DNA from: Pseudomonadota bacterium
Lineage (GTDB): Bacteria > Pseudomonadota > Gammaproteobacteria > Steroidobacterales > Steroidobacteraceae
DNA: 64,000 nucleotides
Direction: 5' to 3'
Assembly (NCBI GenBank): GCA_025356815.1
Contig: JANXQL010000029.1
Coordinates: 1-64,000, forward strand
Below the pieces are notes generated by a model. It was not told the DNA's origin and did no database searches. It worked only from the letters and a program-made list of their open reading frames with translations. Shown here one piece after another: positions 8,990-18,144 of this stretch. The position numbers and the translations under genes were made by a program. The stretch's first letter is position 1. Each line of letters begins with the position of its first letter.

Positions 8990-9949
8990 TTAATCGTCCC
9001 TGAGCTTTACCTGCAGCTCACGACGCTTGTAGTCGATGATCAGCGTGTCCAGCCGGCCGAGTACGTCCATGCCGATGAGCACGGCCGGTTCATGGGTCAT
9101 TTTCCAGTGCTGAAAGATGTAGAGGTCGCCCGCGGTGAAGTGTGCGCCACGGATCGTGACGCCGCCGAGCTCTATCGGCGGTGTGATGACACGGTCGCCA
9201 CGCTGAACGTCCATGGTCGCCCCGGTCACTTCGTCGGCCGCGATGTCGGCGGCTTTCAGGTGGCGGACCAGCGCGTCGCGGAACGCCTCGTTCGCAAGCG
9301 TCCCCTGTCCACCGGTATCGATGATCGCCTTCGCGTGCACCGCTCCAATCTTCACGTCGGCAACCAGCAGCAGGCCACCGACAATCTTCACCGGGATCAC
9401 CATGAATCCCTGTGCGGGCTGTTCGGCGTGAGAGCGTGAAATGCGGATCTTGTCGTGCCGGAAATCGATAAAAATCCGCTTGTCCTGCATCCCCTCGGTG
9501 CCGAGGACGCCATCGGCGCCGCCGAGCGCATCGGAGATAATCGGTACACGCCTGGAGTGCAGTTCAAGATCGCCTACCACGATGCTGTCGATCTTGATGG
9601 TCGGGACGACGCGGGTGCCCGTCACGCCGCGCAGGTTCACTGGAAAGCTCGCCTCGGGGCCAAGTCCAAGCGCCGCCGCGACCTTTGGCGATACCGCCGA
9701 ATTCGTGGCGCCGGTGTCGAGCACAAGGCGGAATGGCCCCAGGTCGTTGATCAATACCGGTGCCCAGATGCGGCCGATCCGGTCGCGAAGTGTTGGGGCG
9801 ACGTACCTCGGTTCAGGCGCCTCGACGATGACATCACCGACGTTGCCTGCGGCCACCGGCGGCGGTGTGGAAGCAGGCTCGTTCGCGCCGGCGAGCAGCG
9901 TCGCCAGCGCGAGCGGCAACGCGGCCGCGCCTATAATCCGTCGGCGCAT
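8990..9949 (-). CDS. exported two-domain retropepsin-like aspartyl protease
   Basis: 319 residues. Signal peptide MRRRIIGAAALPLALATLLAGA at the N terminus. Two aspartyl protease active-site motifs occur in one chain: LVLDTGATNSAVS (Asp78) and AIIDTGGQGTLAN (Asp211), each followed by a hydrophobic-hydrophobic-Gly turn (GVLGTE; VLIGMDVLG). This is a duplicated retropepsin-like fold in which both lobes supply an Asp, as in pepsin-like enzymes, whereas bacterial retropepsin-like proteins usually carry one motif per chain. The ATG at 9949 has AGGAA upstream; an ATG at 9976 is possible. Probably periplasmic or surface protease; substrate unknown. Divergent from the YtcJ-type amidohydrolase. Confidence 0.75.
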   Translation of the reverse strand: MRRRIIGAAALPLALATLLAGANEPASTPPPVAAGNVGDVIVEAPEPRYVAPTLRDRIGRIWAPVLINDLGPFRLVLDTGATNSAVSPKVAAALGLGPEASFPVNLRGVTGTRVVPTIKIDSIVVGDLELHSRRVPIISDALGGADGVLGTEGMQDKRIFIDFRHDKIRISRSHAEQPAQGFMVIPVKIVGGLLLVADVKIGAVHAKAIIDTGGQGTLANEAFRDALVRHLKAADIAADEVTGATMDVQRGDRVITPPIELGGVTIRGAHFTAGDLYIFQHWKMTHEPAVLIGMDVLGRLDTLIIDYKRRELQVKLRDD

Positions 9950-10116
9950 GGCCGTTCCTGATCTGCCTAACCCCATGGACCCCCCCGGGAGTACCCTCCC
10001 CCAGACGTGCACCGCTACCCGACGAGTATAGGGCCGGGCCGGCTGAACCGGGCGCAGCCCAGCGCCGCGATCATTCGGCCCGCCGCATCGACACGTGCCG
10101 GATTGGAAATTCAATG

Positions 10117-10152
10117 CTGCACATCCAGTGCCGCGCCTGACATGATGTGCAG
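10117..10152. promoter_or_regulatory. inverted repeat in divergent promoter region
   Basis: Perfect 8-bp arms CTGCACAT (10117-10124) and ATGTGCAG (10145-10152), centres 28 bp apart, lying 42 bases upstream of the amidohydrolase start and within the gap shared with the divergent protease gene. A factor binding two half-sites on nearly three helical turns, or an mRNA hairpin, would fit. No experimental support. Confidence 0.35.
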
Positions 10153-10193
10153 GCTCCGATCCGGGCGATTCACCTACCGCCGAGGGACCCTAA

Positions 10194-11984
10194 ATGCGCC
10201 GTCTGTCGTCATTGGCCCTGCTTTCGATCTGTCTTCTGCCCGTGCTGTCCGGCACGGCGCTAGGCGCGCCCCGCGCCAGCACCATCGCCGATACCGTGTA
10301 CCTCGACGGCCGAATCTACACCGCTGATGCCGCCGACCACGTCCGCGAAGCCATCGCGATCCGTGCCGGACGCATCGTCTACGCTGGCTCTTCGGCGGGC
10401 GCCAGGAGCTTCATTGGGCCGACGACGCGTGTGGCCGACCTGCACGGGCGCTTCGCCATGCCGGGACTGATCGACGCACACATGCACCCGCTGGAGGGTG
10501 GCTCGCGACTGCTCAAGTGCGACTTGAAGTACGAGCGCCTGACCGTGCCGCAGTTCCAGGCGCACATCCAGGCCTGCCTTGACGCCGACCAAGGGCATGA
10601 GCCGGACGGTTGGATGGAGGTCACCAACTGGTTCTTGCAGGGCATGCTGCCGGCAGACGTGACGATCAGTCACGCGACGCTTGATGTGCTGCGCACCGGC
10701 CGGCCGATCCTCGCGCACGACTCGTTCGGCCACACGGTACTCGCCAATGGCCGCGCGCTGGCCCTCGCCGGCATTGTCCGTGCATCGACCGACCCGTCAG
10801 GCGGCAAGATCGACCGCGATGCGAACGGTGAGCCGAACGGCATGCTCGAGGATTCGGCCGCCGATCCGTTCGACCACCTGATTCCACCCGCCAGCGCCGC
10901 GGAGGACCTCGCTGCGGCGCGGGCGGCACTGCTTGCAATCGCGAAGCAGGGTGTGACGTCGGCACTCGACGCCGACGCACACCCACCCGCGCTGGAGGCG
11001 TTCGCCGCGATCGACCGCTCGGGTGGACTGACGGCGCGCATGCACTTCGCGATCCACATCGACACGACCGACATCGCCAATCCTGCAGCGGCCGTGGAGC
11101 GCGTGCTCGCCGCACATCGACGCTTCGATCACGCGCCGCTTGAGGTGACGCCGCACCTGACCGTGCGCAACGCCAAGATGTACATGGACGGCGTGATCTC
11201 GGGCCCTGCTTTCACCGGCGCCATGATCGAGCCTTACTGGGTCAACGCGGGCACCGCGGCGGCGCCGCGCTGGCAGCCCGGCAAGGACCGTGGCCCGGCC
11301 GTCTACTACCCCGCACCGGTGCTGGCCGACATCCTGACCCGACTGGCCCGTGCCGGCATCGATCCGCACATGCACGCCGACGGCGACATGGGGGTGCGCG
11401 CGGCTCTGGACGCCGTCGCTGCGATGCGCAAGGTCGTGCCGCACGCCGACATCCGCCCGTCTATTGCCCACGACGAGATCGTCGCGCGCGCGGACTACCC
11501 GCGCTACAAGTCGCTCGGAACCTTCCCGGTACTGTCCTTCCAGTGGGAAAAGCCGGCCCCCGATACGGTCGACCAGCTGCGCGACTATCTCGGCCCGGAA
11601 CGTGCTGCGATTCTCGAGCCGGCGGGCCTGTTGCAGGGCGCCGGGGCGCCGGTCGCCTTCGGCAGCGACTGGCCGGTGGACGCGCTCAACGAATGGTTCG
11701 CGCTCAAGGTCGCCGTCACCCGCACGAATGCGCCGGGCTCGGGCTACACTGGCAGGCTCGGCGCCGACCCCGGCCTTACGTTGCTGCAAACGCTACGGGC
11801 TGCGACCATCGTTTCGGCGCGGGCGCTGCACCAAGACCGGCAGACCGGCTCGCTGGAGGCTGGTAAGTTTGCCGACCTGATCGTGCTCGACCGGGACCCG
11901 ACTCGCATCCCGCCGGAGGACATCGCCAACGTCCGGGTGCTGGAGACGATCGTCGGCGGACGGACGGTCTACTCCGCGGACTGA
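10194..11984 (+). CDS. exported YtcJ-type amidohydrolase
   Basis: 596 residues. Signal peptide MRRLSSLALLSICLLPVLSGTALG. Metal-binding motifs of the amidohydrolase_3 (YtcJ/N-substituted formamide deformylase) family: GLIDAHMHPLEGG, a central KMYMDGVISG lysine, HMHADGD, a histidine in SIAHDEIV, and FGSDWPVD with the catalytic Asp; the C-terminal GSLEAGKFADLIVLDRDP is the usual sandwich-domain end. Start at 10194 is preceded by GAGGGA. The family hydrolyses amide bonds of diverse, mostly unknown substrates. It is the second exported amidohydrolase in the first 12 kb. Confidence 0.88.
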   Translation: MRRLSSLALLSICLLPVLSGTALGAPRASTIADTVYLDGRIYTADAADHVREAIAIRAGRIVYAGSSAGARSFIGPTTRVADLHGRFAMPGLIDAHMHPLEGGSRLLKCDLKYERLTVPQFQAHIQACLDADQGHEPDGWMEVTNWFLQGMLPADVTISHATLDVLRTGRPILAHDSFGHTVLANGRALALAGIVRASTDPSGGKIDRDANGEPNGMLEDSAADPFDHLIPPASAAEDLAAARAALLAIAKQGVTSALDADAHPPALEAFAAIDRSGGLTARMHFAIHIDTTDIANPAAAVERVLAAHRRFDHAPLEVTPHLTVRNAKMYMDGVISGPAFTGAMIEPYWVNAGTAAAPRWQPGKDRGPAVYYPAPVLADILTRLARAGIDPHMHADGDMGVRAALDAVAAMRKVVPHADIRPSIAHDEIVARADYPRYKSLGTFPVLSFQWEKPAPDTVDQLRDYLGPERAAILEPAGLLQGAGAPVAFGSDWPVDALNEWFALKVAVTRTNAPGSGYTGRLGADPGLTLLQTLRAATIVSARALHQDRQTGSLEAGKFADLIVLDRDPTRIPPEDIANVRVLETIVGGRTVYSAD

Positions 11985-12007
11985 GCGATTCTGCGTACGC
12001 GGCGGTA

Positions 12008-13741
12008 TCAGCCGCGCAAGCGGCGCCAGAGTGCGCGGCCGAGGAAGCGCGCCTTGGTCGCAAGGTCGAACGTCGCGAGCGTCGTGCGCACCGTGCCTTC
12101 GGTGAAGCGTGTGCGCTTGGTGTAGTCGATGCGCACATCGACGAACACCGGTCGGTCATTGCTCGCAGCGGCAAGCGCCGCGGCGATGCCGGCCACGACG
12201 CCCGCATCGTTCGCGATGGCGACGTGTTCCGCGCCGACAGCAGCGGCCAGTGCGGCGACATTCAGCGGCGCCAGGACGGAGCAGATCTTGCGATTGAGGG
12301 GGATCTGCTGCGCCTGCGCGATCTGCGCAAGCTCGCCGTCGTTGAATACGAACCAGACGATACCCAGGCGACGGCCCACTGCAGTGACCGATTCCAGGCC
12401 CGTCATCCTGAGGGCGCCGTCGCCAACGATGCCGACGACCGTGCGCGCCGGGGCGGCCAGCTTCGCGCCGATTGTCGCCGGGATGCAGTATCCCATGCAG
12501 TTGAAGTCCGTCGGCGACAGGAACGTGCGCGGCTCCAGGATCGGCATCAGTTCCGCGGTCAGGAACGTGTGGTTCCCGTCATCGGCCACGACCACTGCCG
12601 AGCGTGGCAGCGCGGCACGCAGCGCCGTGAAGAAGGTCTCGGGGTTCACGCGCCCGGCAGGATCGTGCCGGCGCCATTCGTCGAGATACGCGGCCTTGTC
12701 CCTTGCAATCGCCGCTGCCACGAGCCGCGCCCGCGCGCGGGCGGAATCGGGCGTTGGCCCGAGTGCGTCGAGCAGGCCCACCAGCGTGAGGCGGGCATCA
12801 CCTACGAGCGCGACCGCCGCCGGATAGTTCGCGCCGATGACCTCGGGATTGATATCGATGTGCACCAGATTCGCCGGCACCTGCGCGCCGTAGCTACCGG
12901 TCGCGATCTCGGCAAAGCGGGTACCGATCGCAAGCAGACAGTCGCAGTCGGCGAACGCGTTCACGCCCGCCGGCGTAGCGGACGGTCCCAGCGCGAACGC
13001 AGCGTGGAGCGGGTGGTCGGCCGGAAAACTCGACAGGCCCTGCAGAGTCGTCGCGACGGGCGCGCCGAGGCGTTCGGCGACCGCCCGTAGTTCCGCGCTC
13101 GCGCCTACCGCCCCCCAGCCACAGAAGATTCCTGGCGCACGCGCGCCGGCGAGCAGCTTCGCGGCGTGCTGCAGATCCGCGGCGCAGGCTTGCGGGGTCT
13201 GCGGTACCGCCGCAGGCGCGGCACTTCCGCTCTCGCCACGAAAGAGCTGCAGGTCGACCGGAATCTCGACATAGACCGGTCCCGGCTCACCACTGGTGGC
13301 GAGCGCGTGCGCCGCAAGGATCGCAGGCACGATCTCCGCGTGCGAGCGGACGAGCCAGGTCCCCTTCGTAATCGGGCGCAGCAAGGCGTGCTGGTCGATG
13401 TCGTGCAGCTGGTAGCGGCGATCGGTATCGCGGCGCACGCCGCCGGAAATCACGAGCATCGGGATGCCGTCCAGGAACGCCTCGCCAATACCGCTCGCGG
13501 CGTGGGTAAGGCCCGCCGCGGGCACGACCACAAGCGTTCCCACGCTCTCCCCCAGCCTGCTCACCGCGTCCGCCATGAATGCCGCACCACCCTCGTGCGC
13601 CACGAGCACGGGCGTGACAGACGTCGACATCGCGAGCTGGTCGTAGATCTCGGTATTGTGAACGCCGGGGATCCCGAACGTATAGCGCACGCCAAGCGAC
13701 TCGAGGGCTTCGCGGACGAGTTCGGCGCCGGTCCTGTTCAT
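12008..13741 (-). CDS. thiamine-diphosphate-dependent enzyme, acetolactate synthase / 2-oxo acid decarboxylase type
   Basis: 577 residues, typical three-domain layout. N-terminal PYR domain with the catalytic Glu in LVAHEGGAAFMAD; a central domain; C-terminal PP domain with the ThDP-Mg motif GDGALRMTGLESVTAVGRRLGIVWFVFND read as GDG...N-D. The opening FGIPGVHNTEIYD resembles both acetolactate synthase large subunits and AruI (2-oxo-5-guanidinopentanoate decarboxylase). No small ALS subunit gene is nearby, which argues against a biosynthetic acetolactate synthase. A GGAGGA Shine-Dalgarno sits 7 bases before the ATG. The DauA-like dehydrogenase gene at 15 kb makes a role in 2-oxo acid decarboxylation conceivable. 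Exact reaction uncertain. Confidence 0.8.
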   Translation of the reverse strand: MNRTGAELVREALESLGVRYTFGIPGVHNTEIYDQLAMSTSVTPVLVAHEGGAAFMADAVSRLGESVGTLVVVPAAGLTHAASGIGEAFLDGIPMLVISGGVRRDTDRRYQLHDIDQHALLRPITKGTWLVRSHAEIVPAILAAHALATSGEPGPVYVEIPVDLQLFRGESGSAAPAAVPQTPQACAADLQHAAKLLAGARAPGIFCGWGAVGASAELRAVAERLGAPVATTLQGLSSFPADHPLHAAFALGPSATPAGVNAFADCDCLLAIGTRFAEIATGSYGAQVPANLVHIDINPEVIGANYPAAVALVGDARLTLVGLLDALGPTPDSARARARLVAAAIARDKAAYLDEWRRHDPAGRVNPETFFTALRAALPRSAVVVADDGNHTFLTAELMPILEPRTFLSPTDFNCMGYCIPATIGAKLAAPARTVVGIVGDGALRMTGLESVTAVGRRLGIVWFVFNDGELAQIAQAQQIPLNRKICSVLAPLNVAALAAAVGAEHVAIANDAGVVAGIAAALAAASNDRPVFVDVRIDYTKRTRFTEGTVRTTLATFDLATKARFLGRALWRRLRG

Positions 13742-13836
13742 CTACGTTCCTCCAAAGCGCGAGCGGGGGTCACGGCGCCTGGTACACAATCCTCCCATCG
13801 GACGCGGGCATCAACTCGCCCGCCTGGTGCGGCACG

Positions 13837-13857
13837 GCCGACCGCGATCAGGTCGGC
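13837..13857. terminator. hairpin downstream of the broken SGNH-like gene
   Basis: GCCGACC-gcgatca-GGTCGGC: perfect 7-bp stem, 7-base loop, 35 bases beyond the pseudogene stop on the minus strand and upstream of the ThDP enzyme start. No T run follows. Confidence 0.35.
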
Positions 13858-13891
13858 ACGTTTGCCAACTGCCATTCTATCGGTGCTGCGC

Positions 13892-14890
13892 TTAAGGGAC
13901 AGCGGATACGCCGCGACGTTCGTGCGCGGCGCAATGTTCGGCGACTGCCGGCGGATGGCCGGCCGTCGGACTTGGTGCCTGGTTCGCAAGCTCGTCGTGG
14001 GCGACGCGTTGCAGCGCAAGCGCTTCGTCGGCTGAAAGCCCCAGGTCGGCTGCTGCCTGTTCCTGGGCGCCGAGGGTCGCCGGGTCGTGGTGCGTCACCA
14101 CACCGAAGATCACCAAAGCCTCGAGGTAATAGCCGGCGGTGCTGGCGTGATACTGATCGTGTGCCCACAAGTCGAGCTGGCCGAAAGCGACGCCGTCGTA
14201 GGGATTGGGGTCGGCGATCCCGGTGGCGAAGGCCCGGTTCCACGCCTCGCCAACCGGGATCACGTCGCGCACGTGCGGCGAGCGCGCCGCGGCAAGGTCA
14301 TTTCCTGCGCGCACATCGAGTGCCATCGCGGAGATCGGCTGTCCGTACCAGTGCCCTGCGGGAAGGTAGGTCTGGTCGGCGCGCGACTAGGTCGCGTTGA
14401 GGTGCACCACGACGCCGGGGTTTCGGCAATGCATCAATCGCGCGAGTCGAGCGGTAAAGTCGGCAAGCAGCGCCGGATCGCCGGGATGATCGCGGTCCAG
14501 GGTGCTGTACCCACTCAGGACCACCTCGTCCCAGGACCGGTCGATCAGCGCGAGCTTCCTTTGGTAGTGATGATCCAGGCCGACGCCGGGGACGGTCTCC
14601 AGGCTGACCTGGTAGTCAAGGCCCGCTTCGCGCGCAAACAAGCCAAACAACGCTGGCACACCGCCGATGCCTTCACCGTTGAGGTCGGTGACCGTTGCGG
14701 CCTGGTAGCGCTTGACGGCGGAACCCTCGCCGTAGATGAAGCTGTTGCCGACAAACAGGATCGTGGCTGCGGAGGCGACCACTGGCAAGACGAGCAGCGC
14801 GAGCGCGACTAGCCGACCCGCGCCGTTAAAAGCCCTCCGCCCCCGGCAGGCGCGGTTTGCAAAAATTGAGCGTGGCTTCAGGCTCGACAT
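13892..14890 (-). pseudogene. SGNH-hydrolase-like exported protein (DUF4886-like) interrupted by one amber codon
   Basis: One reading frame carries a whole protein apart from a single TAG at 14389-14387. Upstream part (14890-14390): signal peptide (LVALALLVLPVVASAA), then ILFVGNSFIYGEGSAV, the block I of SGNH/DUF4886-like hydrolases, ending VVVHLNAT. Downstream part in the same frame: SRADQTYLPAGHWYGQPI, then DVIPVGEAWNRAF, LDLWAHDQYHASTAGYYLEA with the expected C-terminal Asp/His. The stop falls between NAT and SRAD, where a Trp (TGG) would be a one-base change. There is no indel and no other damage. Either a recent nonsense mutation or a base-call error. Without readthrough the product lacks its catalytic His. 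Confidence 0.75.
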
Positions 14891-15056
14891 TGGATGTACC
14901 CGGACGACAGTTGGCAGGGCGAAGCGCAAGGCGGCGCCCCCAAACAGTCTATCCCGAGGCTAGCATGATCATAGCGCCGCCCGGACCGATGGCCGGCTGG
15001 CGCGGGCGGGCGCGGACGGCTAATGTCTGGCGCTAGTTCCGGGACAGGACCATGGC

Positions 15057-16181
15057 ATGGACGAATTCGACGTCTGCGTGATCGGTGGGGGCATGGCCGG
15101 CGCTTCCGTCGCCTTCCATCTCGCGCCTCATGCCCGGGTATTGTTGCTGGAGCGGGAACCCCACGTCGGCTATCACAGCACCGGTCGGTCGGCAGCGCTG
15201 TATTCCCCCCAGTACGGTAGCCTGCTGATCCGGCGACTGACTGCAGCCACGGGTCCTTTCCTGAACGCACCGCCGCCGGGATTCGCGGCGATGCCTCTGT
15301 TGACGCCACGCGGGTTCATGACGATCGGGACGAACGCCGAACGCGGCACCCTCGACGAGCTGCATGCGCTTGCGCAAGCCACTCGTAGCCCGCTGCTGCC
15401 GCTTTCGGCGGAGGAGGCGCGCGCACGCGTTCCGATCCTGCGTGCTGGCTCGTTCGACTGGGCAGCCCTCGACACCAACGCGATGGACATGGACGTCGAC
15501 GTGATGCTGCAGGGATTCCTGCGCGGCTCGCGCGGCCACGGCGCGAAGGTCGCGACGGGCGAAGAGGTGCTGTCGCTGGAGCGACAGGCCACCTACTGGC
15601 ACGTGCGAACAACCTCGCTCGAGCTGCGTGCCGCGGTCGTGGTCAACGCCTCAGGCGCCTGGGCGGACGAAGTCGCCGCGCGCGCATCGATCGCACCCCT
15701 TGGCCTCGTGCCCTATCGGCGCACGGCATTCAACTTCGACGTACCGACCGGCAACGATCTGTCTGGGTGGCCGATGATCATCGACGCAGGCGAGCGCTTC
15801 TACTTCAAGCCTGATGCCGGGCGATTGCTGGGGTCGTTGGCCGAGGAAAGCGCGAGTGTTGCGTGCGATTCACAGCCGGACGACCTTGACGTCGCCATTG
15901 CGGTCGATCGCATCGAGCAGGTCATCGATTTTCCGATCCGGCGCATCGTGCGTGCCTGGAGCGGGCTGCGGACGTTCTCGGCAGACCGTGACCCGGTCTC
16001 CGGCTTTGAGTCAACCGCCTCTGGCTTCTACTGGCACGCGGCGATCGGCGGTTATGGCATCCAAACCTCCGCGGCACTGGGCGAGTACGCAGCTGCGCGA
16101 ATCCTCGACCGGCCGATGCCCGCCACCCTGCTAGAGCAGGGCCTGACGCCCACGGAACTGGATGCCGGCCGCCTGCGCTGA
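15057..16181 (+). CDS. DauA-like FAD-dependent D-amino acid (D-arginine) dehydrogenase
   Basis: 374 residues, DAO fold. Rossmann FAD motif VIGGGMAGASVAFHL at residues 8-22, then GYHSTGRSAALYS, a central MDMDVDVMLQGFLRG, YFKPDAGRLLGS and C-terminal GGYGIQTSAALGEYAA. These stretches follow, block for block, Pseudomonas aeruginosa D-arginine dehydrogenase DauA as I remember it, which oxidises D-Arg and D-Lys to the 2-oxo acids. The partner dauB is absent nearby. It converges on an aminotransferase-fold gene with a 7-base gap. A more general D-amino acid or glycine oxidase activity is possible. Confidence 0.8.
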   Translation: MDEFDVCVIGGGMAGASVAFHLAPHARVLLLEREPHVGYHSTGRSAALYSPQYGSLLIRRLTAATGPFLNAPPPGFAAMPLLTPRGFMTIGTNAERGTLDELHALAQATRSPLLPLSAEEARARVPILRAGSFDWAALDTNAMDMDVDVMLQGFLRGSRGHGAKVATGEEVLSLERQATYWHVRTTSLELRAAVVVNASGAWADEVAARASIAPLGLVPYRRTAFNFDVPTGNDLSGWPMIIDAGERFYFKPDAGRLLGSLAEESASVACDSQPDDLDVAIAVDRIEQVIDFPIRRIVRAWSGLRTFSADRDPVSGFESTASGFYWHAAIGGYGIQTSAALGEYAAARILDRPMPATLLEQGLTPTELDAGRLR

Positions 16182-16188
16182 ATCACGT

Positions 16189-17442
16189 TCAGCCGGCGGC
16201 GACGATCCCACGGAGAACATCGAGGATCGCCTCGACCTCGGCGACGGTATTGTAGTGTGCGAACCCGATCCGCACGACACCCGACTCGCGCAGCCCGAGC
16301 AGGCCCGAGACCTCCCACGCGTAGAACGTGCCGTCCCAGACATAGATGTTGCGCACCGCGAATGTCCGCGCGACGTCCGCAGCCGAGTGTCCGGCGATGG
16401 TCATGCTGAAGGTCGGGACGCGCCCCTGCACCTGGGCCGGATCGGCGATGCCGTACAGCCGCACCTGCGGAATCCGGGCAAGGCCCTGCAGGAACCGCAC
16501 CGCGAGCTCGGCCTCATGCGCTGCCGCGGCCTCAAGCCCAGCGACCATGCGCGCCCGCAGACTGTTGCCGGTCGGCTTCCCGAAGCGGTCTCCCAGCCAG
16601 GCGAGGTGTTCGAACGCGCCGTAGGTTCCCAGTTGCGCCTCGAACGACGGCGTGCCGGGTGCATGGCGGTACGGCATCTCGTCGGGCGAAGGGCGGATCT
16701 TCAGTGGCTTGAGCCTTTTTTCGAGCTCCCGGCGCACGTACAGCAGGCCCGCGTGCGGGCCGAAATACTTGTATGGCGAGCTGACCAGGATGTCGCAGTC
16801 GATGGCTCGCACGTCGATCGGGAAGTGCGGCGCCGACTGCACCGCATCCACGACCGTGACGGCGCCGACCGCACGACCGGCGGCGACGATGCGCCGTACG
16901 TCGTTGATGGTGCCGAGGAAGTTACTGGCGTGGTTGCAGGCAACCAGGCGTGTACGCGGCCCGATCAGCGCCCCCAGCGCATCGTAGCGATACTGGAAAG
17001 TCTGCGGGTCGACGTCCAGCCAGCGCACCGTCACATCGCGCTCCGCTGCAGCGAGGATCCACGGGCCCACGTTCGCGTCGTGGTCCATCCGGGACAGGAC
17101 GATCTCGTCGCCGGCCTGCCAGTCGCGCGCGAGCATGTGCGAGAAGTGAAACAGCAGCGACGTGGTGTTCAGACCGAAGACGACTTCATCGGCATCGCAG
17201 CCGAGAAACGCCGCTGCCGCCTGATGCGCGGTTGTCATCCACTGACTCGTGCGCTGCGATGTGAGGAACACGCCTGCCTCATTGGCGCACTGCTCGACCA
17301 TGGCCTGCCGTGTGCGGTCGAGTGCCCTGCCAGCCACCTGCGTGCCGCCCGGGGCGTCGGCATAAAGACGCGGCTGCCCGTCGTCCTGCAGTGCCAGTGC
17401 CGGGAAGGCGGCGCGAACCTCGGCGTCATTCCAGTACGTCAT
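16189..17442 (-). CDS. class V aminotransferase / cysteine desulfurase-like PLP enzyme
   Basis: 417 residues. PLP lysine in ILVSSPYKYFGPHAGLLYV; upstream VVDAVQSAPHFPIDV gives the PLP-stacking Asp/Gln region and MDHDANVGPW the substrate loop. This matches the cysteine-desulfurase-like SAM-dependent-family branch (VC1184 type) rather than housekeeping IscS or SufS: there is no clear catalytic Cys loop and no isc/suf genes nearby. ATG 17442 follows GAGGAG by 10 bases; a TTG at 17451 is less likely. Could act on selenocysteine, cysteine or another amino acid. Confidence 0.8.
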   Translation of the reverse strand: MTYWNDAEVRAAFPALALQDDGQPRLYADAPGGTQVAGRALDRTRQAMVEQCANEAGVFLTSQRTSQWMTTAHQAAAAFLGCDADEVVFGLNTTSLLFHFSHMLARDWQAGDEIVLSRMDHDANVGPWILAAAERDVTVRWLDVDPQTFQYRYDALGALIGPRTRLVACNHASNFLGTINDVRRIVAAGRAVGAVTVVDAVQSAPHFPIDVRAIDCDILVSSPYKYFGPHAGLLYVRRELEKRLKPLKIRPSPDEMPYRHAPGTPSFEAQLGTYGAFEHLAWLGDRFGKPTGNSLRARMVAGLEAAAAHEAELAVRFLQGLARIPQVRLYGIADPAQVQGRVPTFSMTIAGHSAADVARTFAVRNIYVWDGTFYAWEVSGLLGLRESGVVRIGFAHYNTVAEVEAILDVLRGIVAAG

Positions 17443-17616
17443 CGGGGCCAATCTCCTCGGAGTCCAATGGGCGGGCGCGCCACAGCCGGCGCCGGCCGGG
17501 CGACACTATACGCGACGCCCCCATGCCTGCCGCTGGTGACGTCCACGACAGACTTGCGCGCGACCGGCGGCGACGGCCTAAACTGTGCTCCCCCATCGGA
17601 CACCCCAGGAGAACCC

Positions 17617-18126
17617 ATGACGACCTCGATCTACGACTGCTCCATTCCTGCCCTCAAGCTCGGCCTGACGAATCTCAGCGCGTTGCTGGACAAGGCCACC
17701 GCGCATGCCGAGAGTCGCAAGGTCGATGGCAAGGTCGTCGCCGACTTGCGCCTGATCATGGACATGTTCCCGCTCAAGCGGCAGGTGCAGATCGCCTGCG
17801 ACACAGCCAAGGGCGCCGCGGCACGACTGGCCGGGATAGAGATCCCGAAGCACGACGACGTCGAGTCGACGATCCCTGAACTCAAGCAGCGAATCGCCAC
17901 CACGCTCGCGTTCGTCTCCAGCGTCCAGCCGGCGCAGCTGGCAGGCGCCGAATTGCGCGAGATCGTGCTCAAGTTCCCGTCGGTCACGCTCAATTTCACC
18001 GGACAGAGCTACGTCACGATGTTCGTCCTGCCGAACTTCTACTTTCATGTCACGACGGTCTACGCGATCCTGCGGCAAAACGGCGTCGACCTAGGCAAGA
18101 ACGACTACCTCGGCAATATCCAGTAA
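17617..18126 (+). CDS. DUF1993 family protein
   Basis: 169 residues. Matches the DUF1993 pattern from its first residues: IYDCSIPALKLGLTNLSALLDKA, DLRLIMDMFPLKRQVQIACDTAKG, then FYFHVTTVYAILRQNGVDLGKNDYLG at the C terminus. This is a DinB-like four-helix bundle in appearance, but no function is established. The ATG is preceded by AGGAG. It ends 18 bases before a methyltransferase gene on the same strand. Confidence 0.85.
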   Translation: MTTSIYDCSIPALKLGLTNLSALLDKATAHAESRKVDGKVVADLRLIMDMFPLKRQVQIACDTAKGAAARLAGIEIPKHDDVESTIPELKQRIATTLAFVSSVQPAQLAGAELREIVLKFPSVTLNFTGQSYVTMFVLPNFYFHVTTVYAILRQNGVDLGKNDYLGNIQ

Positions 18127-18144
18127 GGCACAGGAGCGGGCGCG

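Noticed and set aside
12008-13741. Calling the ThDP enzyme acetolactate synthase IlvB
   Set aside because: No regulatory subunit gene or ilv context, and the N-terminal wording is equally close to 2-oxo acid decarboxylases.
13738-13875. Minus-strand frame with GKRADLIAV, like the end of an amidohydrolase
   Set aside because: Only a short phrase matches; the rest has no motif, and its end simply spans the ribosome-binding site of the ThDP enzyme gene.
14387-14389. Amber codon read as pyrrolysine or deliberate recoding
   Set aside because: No pylTSBCD genes were seen, the MttB homologue has no TAG, and the protein is an SGNH-like hydrolase. A nonsense mutation or base error is simpler.
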